DNA of 64,000 nucleotides from an uncultured Muribaculaceae bacterium (GTDB lineage Bacteria > Bacteroidota > Bacteroidia > Bacteroidales > Muribaculaceae), in contig CAJTKG010000006.1 in assembly GCA_910576935.1 (NCBI GenBank), positions 1 to 64,000 of the forward strand, read 5' to 3'. The notes beneath the pieces are model-generated. The model was not told where the DNA came from. It saw nothing but the letters and a program-made list of their open reading frames with translations, and ran no database searches. Below, in pieces: positions 34,301-42,874 of the stretch (position 1 is its first letter; each line of letters begins with the position of its first letter). The translations under genes and the position numbers were made by a program.

Positions 34301-34631
34301 TTATTTCCCACGTCCGATGGCTTATGCTTCGACATCCGGTACACTTCAGTTTGTCAACGACCGATATCTTCAGAATCTGCGCTATCTCCGTTTCAAAAAT
34401 CTGACGGTAGGTTATACTCTGCCTAAAAAATGGACTAAAGTAGCTTATATGGAGAAAGTTCGTGTTTACTTCTCGGGCGAGAATCTTTGCTATTGGTCTC
34501 CTTTGAAGAAAAACACCAAATATATCGATCCCGAGGCAGCCTTTGACCGCACCGGTGGTGATGGCGTAATGAGTAATATGTTTTATCCGTGGTCCAGAAC
34601 ATTTATGTTCGGTCTCGATGTAACATTCTAA
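31365..34631 (+). CDS. SusC/RagA-type TonB-dependent outer-membrane transporter
   Basis: 1088 aa. Signal peptide MKLIQKLILMLALLLAGAPA. A CarboxypepD_reg-like domain (residues 27-105: MLTGNVRDVQDEPLIGVSVQ) is followed by the SusC signature ETVVVGYGVQKK, a plug domain (LQGSVPGLNV, LNIRGV, DASAAAVYGARGAFGVILVTTK) and a 22-strand type barrel ending in an aromatic FMFGLDVTF. It imports glycan fragments or peptides over the outer membrane with a SusD lid. It starts 35 bp after the phosphoesterase gene, and susD follows. Confidence 0.96.
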   Translation: MKLIQKLILMLALLLAGAPAALAADRMLTGNVRDVQDEPLIGVSVQVVENKAAVSTDIDGNFVVKVPDGAVTLKISYVGYKPKDVKVGADQSKVNIILEEEATMLEETVVVGYGVQKKVNLTGSVASVDAAKLEDRLSHSVSNMLQGSVPGLNVTTNSGVPGQQSGVLNIRGVTSIEAAAPPLVLIDGTVGEMDDVNPNDIESISVIKDASAAAVYGARGAFGVILVTTKSGKSDNGKAKVRFSGRWGWNEPTTSTDYETRGYWSVYTVNQFVTANGSAPEVNYTDYDMMQLLARVNDKTENPDRPWTMEIERNGKRQWIYYGNYDRYHMVFNDRRPTQQYNITINGGSDAVKYYLSGGYNNEQGMLKVHPDVFKKYNLRAKIDFRINKWITMQNNTAFMGSNYKFVGPDANVENALAYGARHALACFPEKNPDGSWLYLNSYNSRGIMNGRHIMLAEGNHRNVKRRTEFTNMTRMDIKPIKQLTITADFTYRFSQSRNTYRSNNITYRVTPDGPLESYKTGAGQNELTEQVYTRNYYTVNAFATYNDTFANDHNLTVVAGYNYETYNHKNISAYAQNLTSEDHDDLGLQGSEGELRVGGGQKGYAIQGIFGRINYDYKGKYLFELSSRIDGTSRFAKGHRWASYPSGSVGWRMSEEGFFEPLRRTVDNLKIRFSYGRLGNQNIKDYYTYLRQVEPHIFGGYTFDGTSMGTYTSLEDPIASDRTWEKAEHYDVGIDASFFGTRLNITADGYIRNTIDMLGPGVSLPSVYGAKEPLMNVANLRTKGYEFTINWMDNIQIGNQMLTYNLGFNISDYRTEITKYKNPDKSFAKPYYEGMEYGEIWGFKTGGLFKTTEEAQQYKSEVDLSYVAKRINGDWQAGDIKYLDVDGSGGISLGKNTVDDPGDRVKLGNKLPRLQYGFNVGVRYFGFDVSAFFQGTGNHYWYPHGHSMPFWGSYSYPYLSFMPADFREKVWSEDNPNAYFPRPMAYASTSGTLQFVNDRYLQNLRYLRFKNLTVGYTLPKKWTKVAYMEKVRVYFSGENLCYWSPLKKNTKYIDPEAAFDRTGGDGVMSNMFYPWSRTFMFGLDVTF

Positions 34632-34645
34632 ACCTTAAGCAGACA

Positions 34646-36460
34646 ATGAAAATGAAAAGAATAATCCCTATATTCCTGTTGGCTATAGCCGCAGGTCTGT
34701 CATCTTGCGAAGATCTTATCGACACCAAGCCGAAAGATACGGTCAGCGACATAGATTATTTTAAAAATGATGACCAGCTCAAGATGTTCACCAACCCGTA
34801 TTATAATAATCTGTTGCCCAAAGAGCCTTATACGGAGCAAAGTGATCAGTATGTACAGATGAACCTCTCGGCTGTTTTGATTGGCGGCAATCGTCGTCAA
34901 GTGCCCGAGTCGGGTGGCGGCTGGACATGGACAACACTTCGTCGAATAAACGAGTGTCTGGCACACATAGATCAATGTGAGGACGAAACCGTAAAAAATC
35001 ACTATATCGCCCTCTCGCGATTCTTCCGCGCTTATTTCTATTTTGAAAAAGTAAAGCGCTTTGGCGATGTACCGTTTTATGATACACCTATCGGTTCGGC
35101 TGACACCGAATTGCTTCAGAAACCTCGTGATTCCCGCGAGTTGGTTATGACCGAAATGATTAAGGATGTCGATTATGCCATAGCAACACTTCCGGTAAAG
35201 GCCAAGAACACCGATAATCCCTATCGAGTTTCGCATGGTGCGGCTCTTGCGTTGAAGGCACAGTTCTGTCTTTATGAAGGTACTTATCGCAAGTATCATA
35301 ATCTTAATATCGAGGGCCATGATTATAAATATTACCTCGAACAGGCAGCCGCAGCCGCCAAGCAGATTATTGATGAGAAAGAGTATAAGCTTTATAGCAC
35401 GAATAATCCCGACAAGGACTATCTGACACTCTTCACCCTCGAAGATGCGAACCCCGACGAATATATTCTTGCTATCCGCAATTCATATGCTATCAATGTA
35501 ACTCATAACGTCAACGGACTGTCGTTTCAGCCGACTCAAGGTATTCCCGGCCTGACCCGTAACTTTATCAATACTTATATGATGAAAGACGGTAGCCGAT
35601 TTACCGATAAACCCGGCTGGCAGACTATGGTCTTTGTCGATGAGATGAAAGACCGCGATCCACGACTGGCGCAGTCAATCCGCAGCCTCGGTTATACCCG
35701 TATCGGCAAATCAGAAGTGCTTGCTCCCGATTTCGGTTTTTGTACGACAGGTTATATGCCCATCAAGTTTGTCGTCGGCCCGGATGTAAACGGCGGTCAG
35801 GTCGACCGTGGCGGACGTAACACCAACGATATTCCCGTCTACCGTTATGCCGAGGTGCTTCTCAACTACGCCGAGGCAAAAGCAGAACTCGGCACGCTTA
35901 CACAGGAAGACCTGAATATTTCGGTAAATCTTATCCGCAAACGTGCGGGCATGAAAGATCTTGTCATGGCCGATGCCAATGCCGCTCCTGACCCATATCT
36001 GATGTCGTCCGAGACCGGCTTTACCAACGTGACAGGCAACAATGCCGGTGTTATCCTCGAGATACGTCGCGAGCGCGGCATCGAGCTTCTTGAAGAAGGC
36101 TTCAGATTAACCGATCTATTCCGCTGGAAAGCCGGTCTGCGACTCAATCAGTCAATCAGGGGTATGTATTTCCCCGGTCCCGGCGAGTATGACCTGACGG
36201 GCGACGGCAAACCCAATCTCGTGCTCTATGCCAACGGTACTCCCGCTCCGATAGCACCCGCGGGCGCACTTGTCAAGGAGATCGGCAAAGACATCCTTCT
36301 CTCTGAAGGTTCTTCAGGTTATGTCGATTATCACAAAAATCACGAGCGCTATGGCTTCAACGAGGGCCGCGACTATCTCTACCCGATTCCTATCAACGAA
36401 CGTTCGCTCAACCCGAATCTTACCCAGAATCCGGGTTGGAATGACGGTCTTGATTTCTAA
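34646..36460 (+). CDS. SusD/RagB-type outer-membrane lipoprotein
   Basis: 604 aa from the ATG at 34646; the ATG at 34589 would overlap susC and lacks a signal peptide. Lipoprotein signal with LSSC. The SusD TPR scaffold is seen in RINECLAHIDQCED, YFYFEKVKRFGDVPFYD, the VYRYAEVLLNYAEAKAELG helix and IRRERGIELLEEGFRLTDLFRWK. It ends with the family motif YLYPIPINERSLNPNLTQNPGW. It captures substrate for the SusC partner just upstream; the substrate is not shown by sequence. Confidence 0.95.
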   Translation: MKMKRIIPIFLLAIAAGLSSCEDLIDTKPKDTVSDIDYFKNDDQLKMFTNPYYNNLLPKEPYTEQSDQYVQMNLSAVLIGGNRRQVPESGGGWTWTTLRRINECLAHIDQCEDETVKNHYIALSRFFRAYFYFEKVKRFGDVPFYDTPIGSADTELLQKPRDSRELVMTEMIKDVDYAIATLPVKAKNTDNPYRVSHGAALALKAQFCLYEGTYRKYHNLNIEGHDYKYYLEQAAAAAKQIIDEKEYKLYSTNNPDKDYLTLFTLEDANPDEYILAIRNSYAINVTHNVNGLSFQPTQGIPGLTRNFINTYMMKDGSRFTDKPGWQTMVFVDEMKDRDPRLAQSIRSLGYTRIGKSEVLAPDFGFCTTGYMPIKFVVGPDVNGGQVDRGGRNTNDIPVYRYAEVLLNYAEAKAELGTLTQEDLNISVNLIRKRAGMKDLVMADANAAPDPYLMSSETGFTNVTGNNAGVILEIRRERGIELLEEGFRLTDLFRWKAGLRLNQSIRGMYFPGPGEYDLTGDGKPNLVLYANGTPAPIAPAGALVKEIGKDILLSEGSSGYVDYHKNHERYGFNEGRDYLYPIPINERSLNPNLTQNPGWNDGLDF

Positions 36461-36491
36461 CAGTTTTTCTTTAATTCAATAAGATAATAAG

Positions 36492-38024
36492 ATGAATAAG
36501 AAATTCAATATATTCGTTATCGCGCTGCTTGCTTTCTGCGGCTTTGCCATCGTGTCGTGTGACGATGACGACAATAACAAGATGGCCAAGGCAACGATGA
36601 CCAGCGCAACATATCTCGACTTTGTCGCCGAGAATGCCCAGACCGCCATCATAACGGTTTATTCAGACGCACAATGGCTGGTTGATGAATGCCCCGAGTG
36701 GGTTACCGTCGAGCCTTCGACCGGCACTGGTGTCACGGAGGTCAAGATATCGGTCGCTGACAACTATCGCGACGGTGCGCCCGATAATCCCCGCAAGGCC
36801 AAGGTCGCATTCAAAGGCGGGTCGCTCGCAAGTATGTCGACAGTTGAAGTACGACAGGCCGGCGATAAATTCCGCGATCTGCCTGTCTATGATGCCGCCA
36901 AGGCTGAGACTCTTGACGACGAGACCATGAGCAAGATCGAGAATCTTGTGGTGATGGGCAAGATCGGCGATGACGTCATCGCCACTGACGGTAAAGCCAA
37001 TATCTTCATCACTTATGTCGAAGACGGAGGTCTTGATCTGATTTCAGCCGGTGATGTCATCACCCTCGAAGGCACCAAGATGACAGACGCGCGCAAATTG
37101 CCGTATTTCACCGCCGACCGCGTCACCATGACCGATCACGTTTCAGATCTGACCTATCCCGATGCTGTCGATATAACCGGCCAGGTTGACAGCTATACAG
37201 CCGCTACATACACATATGTAATGGCCACGGGTATCCTTGACGGCGGCACGCTGAAGATCGATGGCGCAAACAATACGGTCAGTGTTGTGGGTGCGGGTCC
37301 CGATGTCGACACCAACGCTCTCAGCGGCCACAAGGTGACCCTCAAAGGTTACTATGCCGGCACGGCAACGCCTATCATACGTTTCTTCGCCATGGAGGCC
37401 GAAGATCTCGGCGTCTTCGAGGTTGTTTATTTCATGGAAGACTTCGAATGGTTCGAGCCATGGTCAAGCCAGACTCCCGCCGGCGATACAATCGGCTCTA
37501 ACGACTCTGATGCCACCGCACAGCAGCTCGGCACAAACAAAGTCGACGATGTATCGACCTACGATGCCCTTTTGGAAAGAGGATATGAGATCATCGCCAC
37601 GCACCATCCCGACAAATCGGAACGCAAACCTCAGGCCCAGACCTATATCCAGCGCAACTATCTCAAGTTCGGCCTCACGGGTTATCAGAGCGGTATCGTG
37701 CTGCCGAAGATCGAGGGCGTGCCCGCAGACGCAAAACTGATGCTCACATTCGATACCAGCACACAGCGACAGGGAAGCGGCGTCTTTGACGATACCGAGC
37801 TTGTTGTTATCGTCGAGACCGGTTCGGTCCGCAACGAGTATGAGTTTGCCGTGCCTCATCCCGAAAAAGACGGAGCATACAAATGGTATAAAGTCGAGGT
37901 CGATCTTGCCGGCGCTACTGTCACAGCCGACACAAAGATCACAATCCGCAATGCCGACAGCCAGTGGGGCAGCTCAAAGGCCCTCCGTTGGTATCTCGAC
38001 AATATCAAGCTGAAAGAAAAGTAA
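36492..38024 (+). CDS. BACON-like surface lipoprotein of the SusCD locus
   Basis: 510 aa. Lipoprotein signal with AIVSC (C23). A BACON-like domain (residues 36-127: LDFVAENAQTAIITVYSDAQ, with the EWVTVEPSTGTG loop and a final VEVRQAG), an OB-like domain (about 140-310) and a jelly-roll-like C-terminal domain that starts EDFEWFEPWSS and ends WYLDNIKLKEK. No catalytic motif is visible. In this position, downstream of SusD, such proteins act as surface glycan-binding proteins. A terminator follows at 38052-38090. Confidence 0.78.
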   Translation: MNKKFNIFVIALLAFCGFAIVSCDDDDNNKMAKATMTSATYLDFVAENAQTAIITVYSDAQWLVDECPEWVTVEPSTGTGVTEVKISVADNYRDGAPDNPRKAKVAFKGGSLASMSTVEVRQAGDKFRDLPVYDAAKAETLDDETMSKIENLVVMGKIGDDVIATDGKANIFITYVEDGGLDLISAGDVITLEGTKMTDARKLPYFTADRVTMTDHVSDLTYPDAVDITGQVDSYTAATYTYVMATGILDGGTLKIDGANNTVSVVGAGPDVDTNALSGHKVTLKGYYAGTATPIIRFFAMEAEDLGVFEVVYFMEDFEWFEPWSSQTPAGDTIGSNDSDATAQQLGTNKVDDVSTYDALLERGYEIIATHHPDKSERKPQAQTYIQRNYLKFGLTGYQSGIVLPKIEGVPADAKLMLTFDTSTQRQGSGVFDDTELVVIVETGSVRNEYEFAVPHPEKDGAYKWYKVEVDLAGATVTADTKITIRNADSQWGSSKALRWYLDNIKLKEK

Positions 38025-38051
38025 TTTGAATTCCTGATAAACACAAGCGAG

Positions 38052-38090
38052 CGCCCCGATAGCATCATTATGACTGCCGGGGCGTTCAAC
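38052..38090 (+). terminator. Terminator of the SusCD locus
   Basis: CGCCCCG (38052-38058) pairs with CGGGGCG (38078-38084), followed by TTC. The T-run is weak but the position, 28 bp past the last stop codon, fits. Confidence 0.55.
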
Positions 38091-38168
38091 ATTCCGGAGA
38101 CTTCTCATCGATGATGTGCCGTTTTGCGACATTTGTGCGCTAAAAGTGGCCCGAAATGCCGCTTAGCG

Positions 38169-38198
38169 TTTGTTTATGCCGAAAAATATATATCTTTG
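38169..38198 (+). promoter_or_regulatory. Promoter of pldA
   Basis: TTTG (38169-38172), 18-bp spacer, TATCTTTG (38191-38198). Start near 38205 and a leader of about 23 nt to the GTG start. Confidence 0.65.
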
Positions 38199-38227
38199 CA
38201 GACGAGTAAAACAAGGAATTTTTTGTT

Positions 38228-39064
38228 GTGAGACGTCTTATATTTATCACATTTGCCATAATAGTATCAGTGGTTTCGGCCTCGTCGCAGATTCTCAGCA
38301 TCGACAGCGAGCCGCTTGATCCCGATAGCATTCGCCGAGACTATGAAAACCGTCCTTATTTCGGGTTATATAAGGACAATTACTTTATCTTCGGACCGGC
38401 AGTCGGGCAAAAGATAACGCGAGCTAACACGAACATAAAATTTCAGATATCGGTAGCTCAACGGCTTACGCGTTCGGTGCTTCCCGGCGGCACATTTCTT
38501 TATCTCTTCTATTCGCAGAAATGTTTCTGGAACGTGCTTGAAAACTCAATGCCGATGACCGATCTCAACTTCAATCCGGGCATAGGCCTTGCCAAGCCGA
38601 TTTTTGTCAAAAATCGCTACGTCGGCAATGCCACTTTTATGATCGAGCATGAGAGCAACGGCCGCGACAGCATATGGTCGCGTTCGTGGAACAAAGTGTC
38701 ACTCGCGGCTAATATTCTTGTCACCAAGCATCTGATGGTTCACGGCAAGGTGTGGATCCCGATTATCGACGGTGTCAATAACAAGGATATCCTGCACTAT
38801 TGCGGTATCTATCAGACAGGATTCCAGTATATATCGAGCGGCAATCGCTTCACGGCGTCGCTTACTCTGGTAAAGCGAGCCGGCAAGTTCTTCGACTATA
38901 ATTCTATCGTGGAATTTGCATATAGAATTTTCAAGCGGGACAATCAGTTTCTTTTCGTGCAGTATTACAACGGCTATGGCGAGGGGTTGCTTGATTACAA
39001 ACAGTTCCATTCTCAATTGCGTGTAGGCATAGTGATCAAGCCCAAGTTTTTCAGCGAATATTAG
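38228..39064 (+). CDS. pldA: Outer-membrane phospholipase A
   Basis: 278 aa from a GTG start, placed by the promoter just upstream and by the signal peptide MRRLIFITFAIIVSVVSASS. The catalytic block EHESNGRDSIWSRSWNKV gives H141, S143 and N155, spaced as in E. coli OMPLA. The rest is a 12-strand barrel pattern ending near residue 278. It cleaves acyl chains from phospholipids that reach the outer leaflet. It stands alone between the SusCD locus and a convergent WYL gene. Confidence 0.93.
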   Translation: MRRLIFITFAIIVSVVSASSQILSIDSEPLDPDSIRRDYENRPYFGLYKDNYFIFGPAVGQKITRANTNIKFQISVAQRLTRSVLPGGTFLYLFYSQKCFWNVLENSMPMTDLNFNPGIGLAKPIFVKNRYVGNATFMIEHESNGRDSIWSRSWNKVSLAANILVTKHLMVHGKVWIPIIDGVNNKDILHYCGIYQTGFQYISSGNRFTASLTLVKRAGKFFDYNSIVEFAYRIFKRDNQFLFVQYYNGYGEGLLDYKQFHSQLRVGIVIKPKFFSEY

Positions 39065-39094
39065 CCGGGGGCGGACGTGTCGGACAAGTCTGAC

Positions 39095-39988
39095 CTATTC
39101 ATAGCCCTTGAGAGCCTCGGCGAGGCGTGTTTTCATAATGGCGCGCAACTCGGGCGGCTCGAGCACGGTTACGTTAGGGCCGTATGAGAGCAGTTCGGCG
39201 ACGAAGTCGTCGGTGATGCGCAACCGGTAGTGGAAAATCGAATATTCGTCATTGATCATCTCAGTCTGCGAGTGATGTAGCGGCAGCGCTCTGAAGTATT
39301 TTGCCTGTCGGTGATCGACGCGCAGTACGATGCGTTTTGGCTCGTTCTGTGATACAACTATGCCGAACGAGTCGTTGAAGTAGCTTTCGTGATCGAATGA
39401 CGCATCGGCTTTAAAGCTGTCTGATGTCACGACTACCTCTTTCATGCGGTCGAGAGCATATGTTTTTATGCGGTCTTCGGTCACATTGCGGCCTGTGACA
39501 TACCAGCGCTGTTTGAATATTTTCAGTAGATACGGCTCGATGACAATGCCCGTTGTCGGCAGGCTGCGTGTATATGGATGATAGTTGAACCGCAGCGTGT
39601 GGCCGGCGCGGAGAGCGTCGATGACGACTCCGAGATATTCGCGCGCCGACGGGACGTTTTCGATGAATATGCGTCCGGCGATGTCTCGCGAGCCGCTGAG
39701 TATGTCGTTTGTCGCCGCCGAGTTGAGCAGCCAGTCGGTGACACTTTCGCTATGGGAGTCTTCTTCCGAGATATAGTATTCAAACGTAGACTGGTCGCAT
39801 TCGACTGTGATGTCGAAGAGTTCTTCGATGGCCTGACGGTAGTTATAAAACGTGCGTCGCGGCAACGGACGCCCGTCGGAGTAGCGTGAGCGTATCCAAC
39901 AGGCGTCGATTTCGTTGCGCGTCATGCGGCCATGGCGTTTGAGAGTGTCGACGAGCCATACATAGCGGTTGAAGAGGTCCCGTGCCAT
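39095..39988 (-). CDS. WYL-domain transcriptional regulator
   Basis: 297 aa. The N-terminal winged-helix-like part (residues 1-75, RRTFYNYRQAIEELFDITVE) is followed by a WYL domain (about 125-200) with LRFNYHPYTRSLPT, PYLLKIFKQRWYVTGRN and IKTYALDRMKEVV. The C-terminal WCX part ends ELRAIMKTRLAEALKGYE. WYL domains sense nucleotides or nucleic acids, and such proteins control DNA repair, defence or metabolic genes. Its neighbour upstream is a sodium symporter gene reading the same way, 13 bp apart, so it may regulate that small operon. Confidence 0.9.
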   Translation of the reverse strand: MARDLFNRYVWLVDTLKRHGRMTRNEIDACWIRSRYSDGRPLPRRTFYNYRQAIEELFDITVECDQSTFEYYISEEDSHSESVTDWLLNSAATNDILSGSRDIAGRIFIENVPSAREYLGVVIDALRAGHTLRFNYHPYTRSLPTTGIVIEPYLLKIFKQRWYVTGRNVTEDRIKTYALDRMKEVVVTSDSFKADASFDHESYFNDSFGIVVSQNEPKRIVLRVDHRQAKYFRALPLHHSQTEMINDEYSIFHYRLRITDDFVAELLSYGPNVTVLEPPELRAIMKTRLAEALKGYE

Positions 39989-40001
39989 GGTACATAGAGA
40001 T

Positions 40002-41471
40002 TCAGGCGGTCACAGCGGCCGTTTTCTTGCCTACGGAGAGCAGGCGTAGACCGATAACGGTGATCAATGCGTTGATGATAAGGAGTTCGAAGCTTGTCTC
40101 ATAGCCGAAAGCTTCGTGGAGCGACCATTGCACTGCCCATGAGAGGCAGGGGGCAAGGATGCAGACGACGGGTACAAACTTGTCGTGGACGGGTTTCTTC
40201 CAGAACATGCCGTAGACAAACAGGCCGAGAATCGGGCCGTAGGTATACGATGCGAGGGTATAGACGGCGCTGATGGCATCCTGGTCGCTGAGATAGTAGA
40301 AGGCGATGATGACAATGCCCATTATGGTCGACATGCCGATGTGGACGGCTTTTCGTGTGCGGGTCAGACGTGCTTCGTCCTGTTTTTTGTGGGCGCCGAG
40401 AATGTCGACGGTGTATGATGTTGTCAGTGATGTCAGAGCCGAGCCGGCGGCAGAGTAGGCAGCTGCGACGAGGCCGAGCACGAAGAGTATGCCGACAATG
40501 GCGGGCATCGCATCGTGAGTGGCGACCATGGCGAAGATGTCGTCGCTTTTAGCCGGATGTTCTATGCCTTTCGAGTCAAGGAAGATGACCATAAGCGTGC
40601 CGAGCAAGAGGAATAGAGCTATGACAAAAAATTGTGTTATACCGCTGACAATCATGTTTTTCTGCGATTCGCCTGTGTCGCGGCATGCCAGATTGCGCTG
40701 CATCATGTCCTGGTCGAGACCGTTGGTTGCCAGGGCCATGAAGATGCCGGCGAGAAACTGTTTCCAGAAATATGTACCCTCTTTGGGATTGTCGAAGAAG
40801 AACATGCGCGATGACGGATGGTCGGTGATTGACGATACCATTTCGCCGAACGAGAAGCCAAGGTTGGTAGCGACGAAATAGATGCAAAGTATCACTGACA
40901 TTATCAGACAGAAACTCTTGAGCGTGTCAGTCCATATAAGTGTCTTGACGCCGCCTTGAACAGTGTAGAGCCATATCAGGGCTATTGTAACGATGACGTT
41001 GAAGACAAACGGTATGTGGAGCGGCGAGAATACGAGCAGCTGAAGCACCGAGCACACGACGAGAAATCGTACGGCGGCGCCGAGCATCTTAGAGATAAAG
41101 AAAAACCATGCGCCCGTACGGTAGGTCGATGCGCCGAAACGTTCTTCGAGGTAGCCGTAGATCGACAGCAGATTACGCTTGTAGAACATAGGCACGAGAA
41201 CAAAGGCTATGGCGAAATATCCTACGATAAAGCCGAGCACCATCTGGAGGTAGGCGTAGCCTTTTGTGACGACCATGCCGGGGACAGAGATGAACGTCAC
41301 GCCCGATATTGTGGCGCCTATCATGGCAAAGGCCACTATGGGCCACGGTGCCTTGCGGTTGCCGTTGAAGAAAGTCGAGTTGTCGGAGCCTCGCGAGGCA
41401 AAGTAAGAGACAGCTAAAAGCAGAGCGAAGTAGGCTGCTATGGTGATGATGATAATGATTGGCTGTGACAT
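40002..41471 (-). CDS. Sodium:solute symporter (SSS family)
   Basis: 489 aa with about 13 membrane helices. The SSS features are visible: the ATISGVTFISVPGMV helix near residue 55, GYAYLQMVLGFIVGYF, FGASTYRTGAWFFFISKMLG and the SAAGSALTSLTTSYTVDILG helix of the sodium site. It is closest in feel to the SGLT/sialic-acid-type branch, but I cannot name the solute. It lies 3 bp after the DUF1343 gene, suggesting it imports the sugar that enzyme releases, probably MurNAc or a related compound (inference). Confidence 0.9.
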   Translation of the reverse strand: MSQPIIIIITIAAYFALLLAVSYFASRGSDNSTFFNGNRKAPWPIVAFAMIGATISGVTFISVPGMVVTKGYAYLQMVLGFIVGYFAIAFVLVPMFYKRNLLSIYGYLEERFGASTYRTGAWFFFISKMLGAAVRFLVVCSVLQLLVFSPLHIPFVFNVIVTIALIWLYTVQGGVKTLIWTDTLKSFCLIMSVILCIYFVATNLGFSFGEMVSSITDHPSSRMFFFDNPKEGTYFWKQFLAGIFMALATNGLDQDMMQRNLACRDTGESQKNMIVSGITQFFVIALFLLLGTLMVIFLDSKGIEHPAKSDDIFAMVATHDAMPAIVGILFVLGLVAAAYSAAGSALTSLTTSYTVDILGAHKKQDEARLTRTRKAVHIGMSTIMGIVIIAFYYLSDQDAISAVYTLASYTYGPILGLFVYGMFWKKPVHDKFVPVVCILAPCLSWAVQWSLHEAFGYETSFELLIINALITVIGLRLLSVGKKTAAVTA

Positions 41472-41474
41472 GGT

Positions 41475-42641
41475 TTATTCGGCGTAAAGCAGGTAAGGTT
41501 TGCGTTGTTTTTTGAATTTCTCGACGTCTCCGGCCCAGGTGGCTTTGATCTCGTCGGCGCTCATGCCCTGTTCGATCATGCCTCGTATATCGCCGCGGCC
41601 GATGAGTTTCTCGAAGAACGATGTGAAGAACTTGTCGCCTATGTTGAGGTCACGGTAGGCGTCGATGAGGTAGCCGAGGTCGATGCCGGCGGCTATGACA
41701 GCCTCTTTGTCGGCGGCGCTCAGGTCGACACCGTGACAGAGATTGTCGAGCTGAGGCGGATTTTTGGCGCCGGCGACGCTGCGGGGTGTGAAGTCGAAGC
41801 TACGGCCTTTCATGTCGGGATGACCGTAGATCTCAAACGGTTTGTCTGTGCCGCGCCCGAGGCTCACGGGTGTGGCCTCGAAGTAGCAGATCGACGGGTA
41901 GAGATATATCGCCGTCATTGTGCGCAGGTTGGGCGACGGCGGTATAGGCAGGTCGTAACGTGTCTGATGTGTATAGTTGTCACACTTGACGGTCTTGAGG
42001 TCTACTTTGCGGCCTTCTTTGAGCCAGCCCTCGCCGTTGGCCATGAGAGCAAGCTCGGCCATTGTCATGCCGTGGACCACGGGGATGGGAAGACGTCCGA
42101 CGCCCGACTCATATTTCATGTCGAGTATCGGCCCGTCGACATACATGCCGTTGGGGTTCGGACGGTCGAGCACGATCACCTCCTTGCCGGCCGCGGCAGC
42201 CGAGTTCATCAGATCGATCATCGTGCAATAATATGTATAATATCTCAGGCCGACATCCTGAATGTCGACAACGATGACATCGAGTTTGTCCATTGTTTCG
42301 GCCGACGGTCCGCGCTTTTTGCCGTCGTAGAGCGATGCGATGGGAATGCCCGTGACGGGGTCGACGCCGCTGCCGACGTGTTCGCCGGCGTCGGCAGTGC
42401 CTCTGAAACCGTGTTCGGGCGAGAAGATAGCCACTACATTGACGCCCCCGTCGAGCATCAGATCGAGCGTATGGCGGTCGCCTACCATACCGGTGTGGTT
42501 GGAGAACAGGGCCACACGCTTGCCTTCAAGCATGGGCAGGTATTCGGCTGTCTTGGCTGCGCCTACAACGACGTCCGATGATTGACCGTAACCGCAGAGG
42601 GCGGCAAAGAAAGTCACAAAAAACAGTAGTCTGCGTAACAT
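41475..42641 (-). CDS. DUF1343 protein, NamZ-type exo-beta-N-acetylmuramidase
   Basis: 388 aa from the ATG at 42641, which gives signal peptide MLRRLLFFVTFFAALCGYGQ; the ATG at 42695 adds 18 residues and no better signal. It has the family blocks GKRVALFSNHTGMVGDRHTL, FSPEHGFRGTADAGEHVGSG and VDIQDVGLRYYTYYCTM, then LDRPNPNG and SLGRGTDKPFEIYGHPDMKG. NamZ proteins (glycosidase family GH171) release MurNAc from the non-reducing ends of peptidoglycan fragments. It acts in the periplasm or outside. The symporter gene follows closely. Confidence 0.88.
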   Translation of the reverse strand: MLRRLLFFVTFFAALCGYGQSSDVVVGAAKTAEYLPMLEGKRVALFSNHTGMVGDRHTLDLMLDGGVNVVAIFSPEHGFRGTADAGEHVGSGVDPVTGIPIASLYDGKKRGPSAETMDKLDVIVVDIQDVGLRYYTYYCTMIDLMNSAAAAGKEVIVLDRPNPNGMYVDGPILDMKYESGVGRLPIPVVHGMTMAELALMANGEGWLKEGRKVDLKTVKCDNYTHQTRYDLPIPPSPNLRTMTAIYLYPSICYFEATPVSLGRGTDKPFEIYGHPDMKGRSFDFTPRSVAGAKNPPQLDNLCHGVDLSAADKEAVIAAGIDLGYLIDAYRDLNIGDKFFTSFFEKLIGRGDIRGMIEQGMSADEIKATWAGDVEKFKKQRKPYLLYAE

Positions 42642-42748
42642 GGTATAAAAATAGGAGTAACTGATAATTTTTGTAAAGGTACAACAAATCTTCAAAAAAC
42701 ACGTCGGCGTGTCCTAAAAAAACATTTGCAAAATAAGAGTTAAAATAT

Positions 42749-42779
42749 TTTGGCGGGCGGCGCTATTGTTGTAACTTTG
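42749..42779 (+). promoter_or_regulatory. Promoter of metK
   Basis: TTTG (42749-42752), 19-bp spacer, TAACTTTG (42772-42779), both full consensus. The start near 42785 gives a leader of about 200 nt, which holds the riboswitch and a small hairpin. Confidence 0.7.
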
Positions 42780-42816
42780 CGGTGTAATCGGCCGGCGACC
42801 TTGTGTCACGGGCCGA

Positions 42817-42870
42817 CAGTGGAAAAATTTGGCTGCTTGCAACCACTTGAAAAAATGCTAAAATCGCCCG
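42817..42870 (+). promoter_or_regulatory. SAM-II-type riboswitch in the metK leader
   Basis: AGTGG (42818-42822) pairs with CCACT (42843-42847) as helix P1. The loop reads ATTTGGCTGCTTGCAA, close to the SAM-II loop with its conserved TTGCAA. After P1 come the conserved A-rich stretch and TGCTAAA (42856-42862). GGC in the loop (42831-42833) can pair with GCC (42866-42868) to make the P2 pseudoknot; in the SAM-II reference structure I recall this helix as CC/GG, so pairing is kept while bases differ. It binds S-adenosylmethionine and would turn down metK when SAM is ample. The match is by eye. Confidence 0.7.
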
Positions 42871-42874
42871 TCGG

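Noticed and set aside
41505..42581. Open frame of 358 codons on the plus strand inside the DUF1343 gene
   Set aside because: Antisense to a conserved enzyme; His/Asp/Val-rich shadow translation with no motif.
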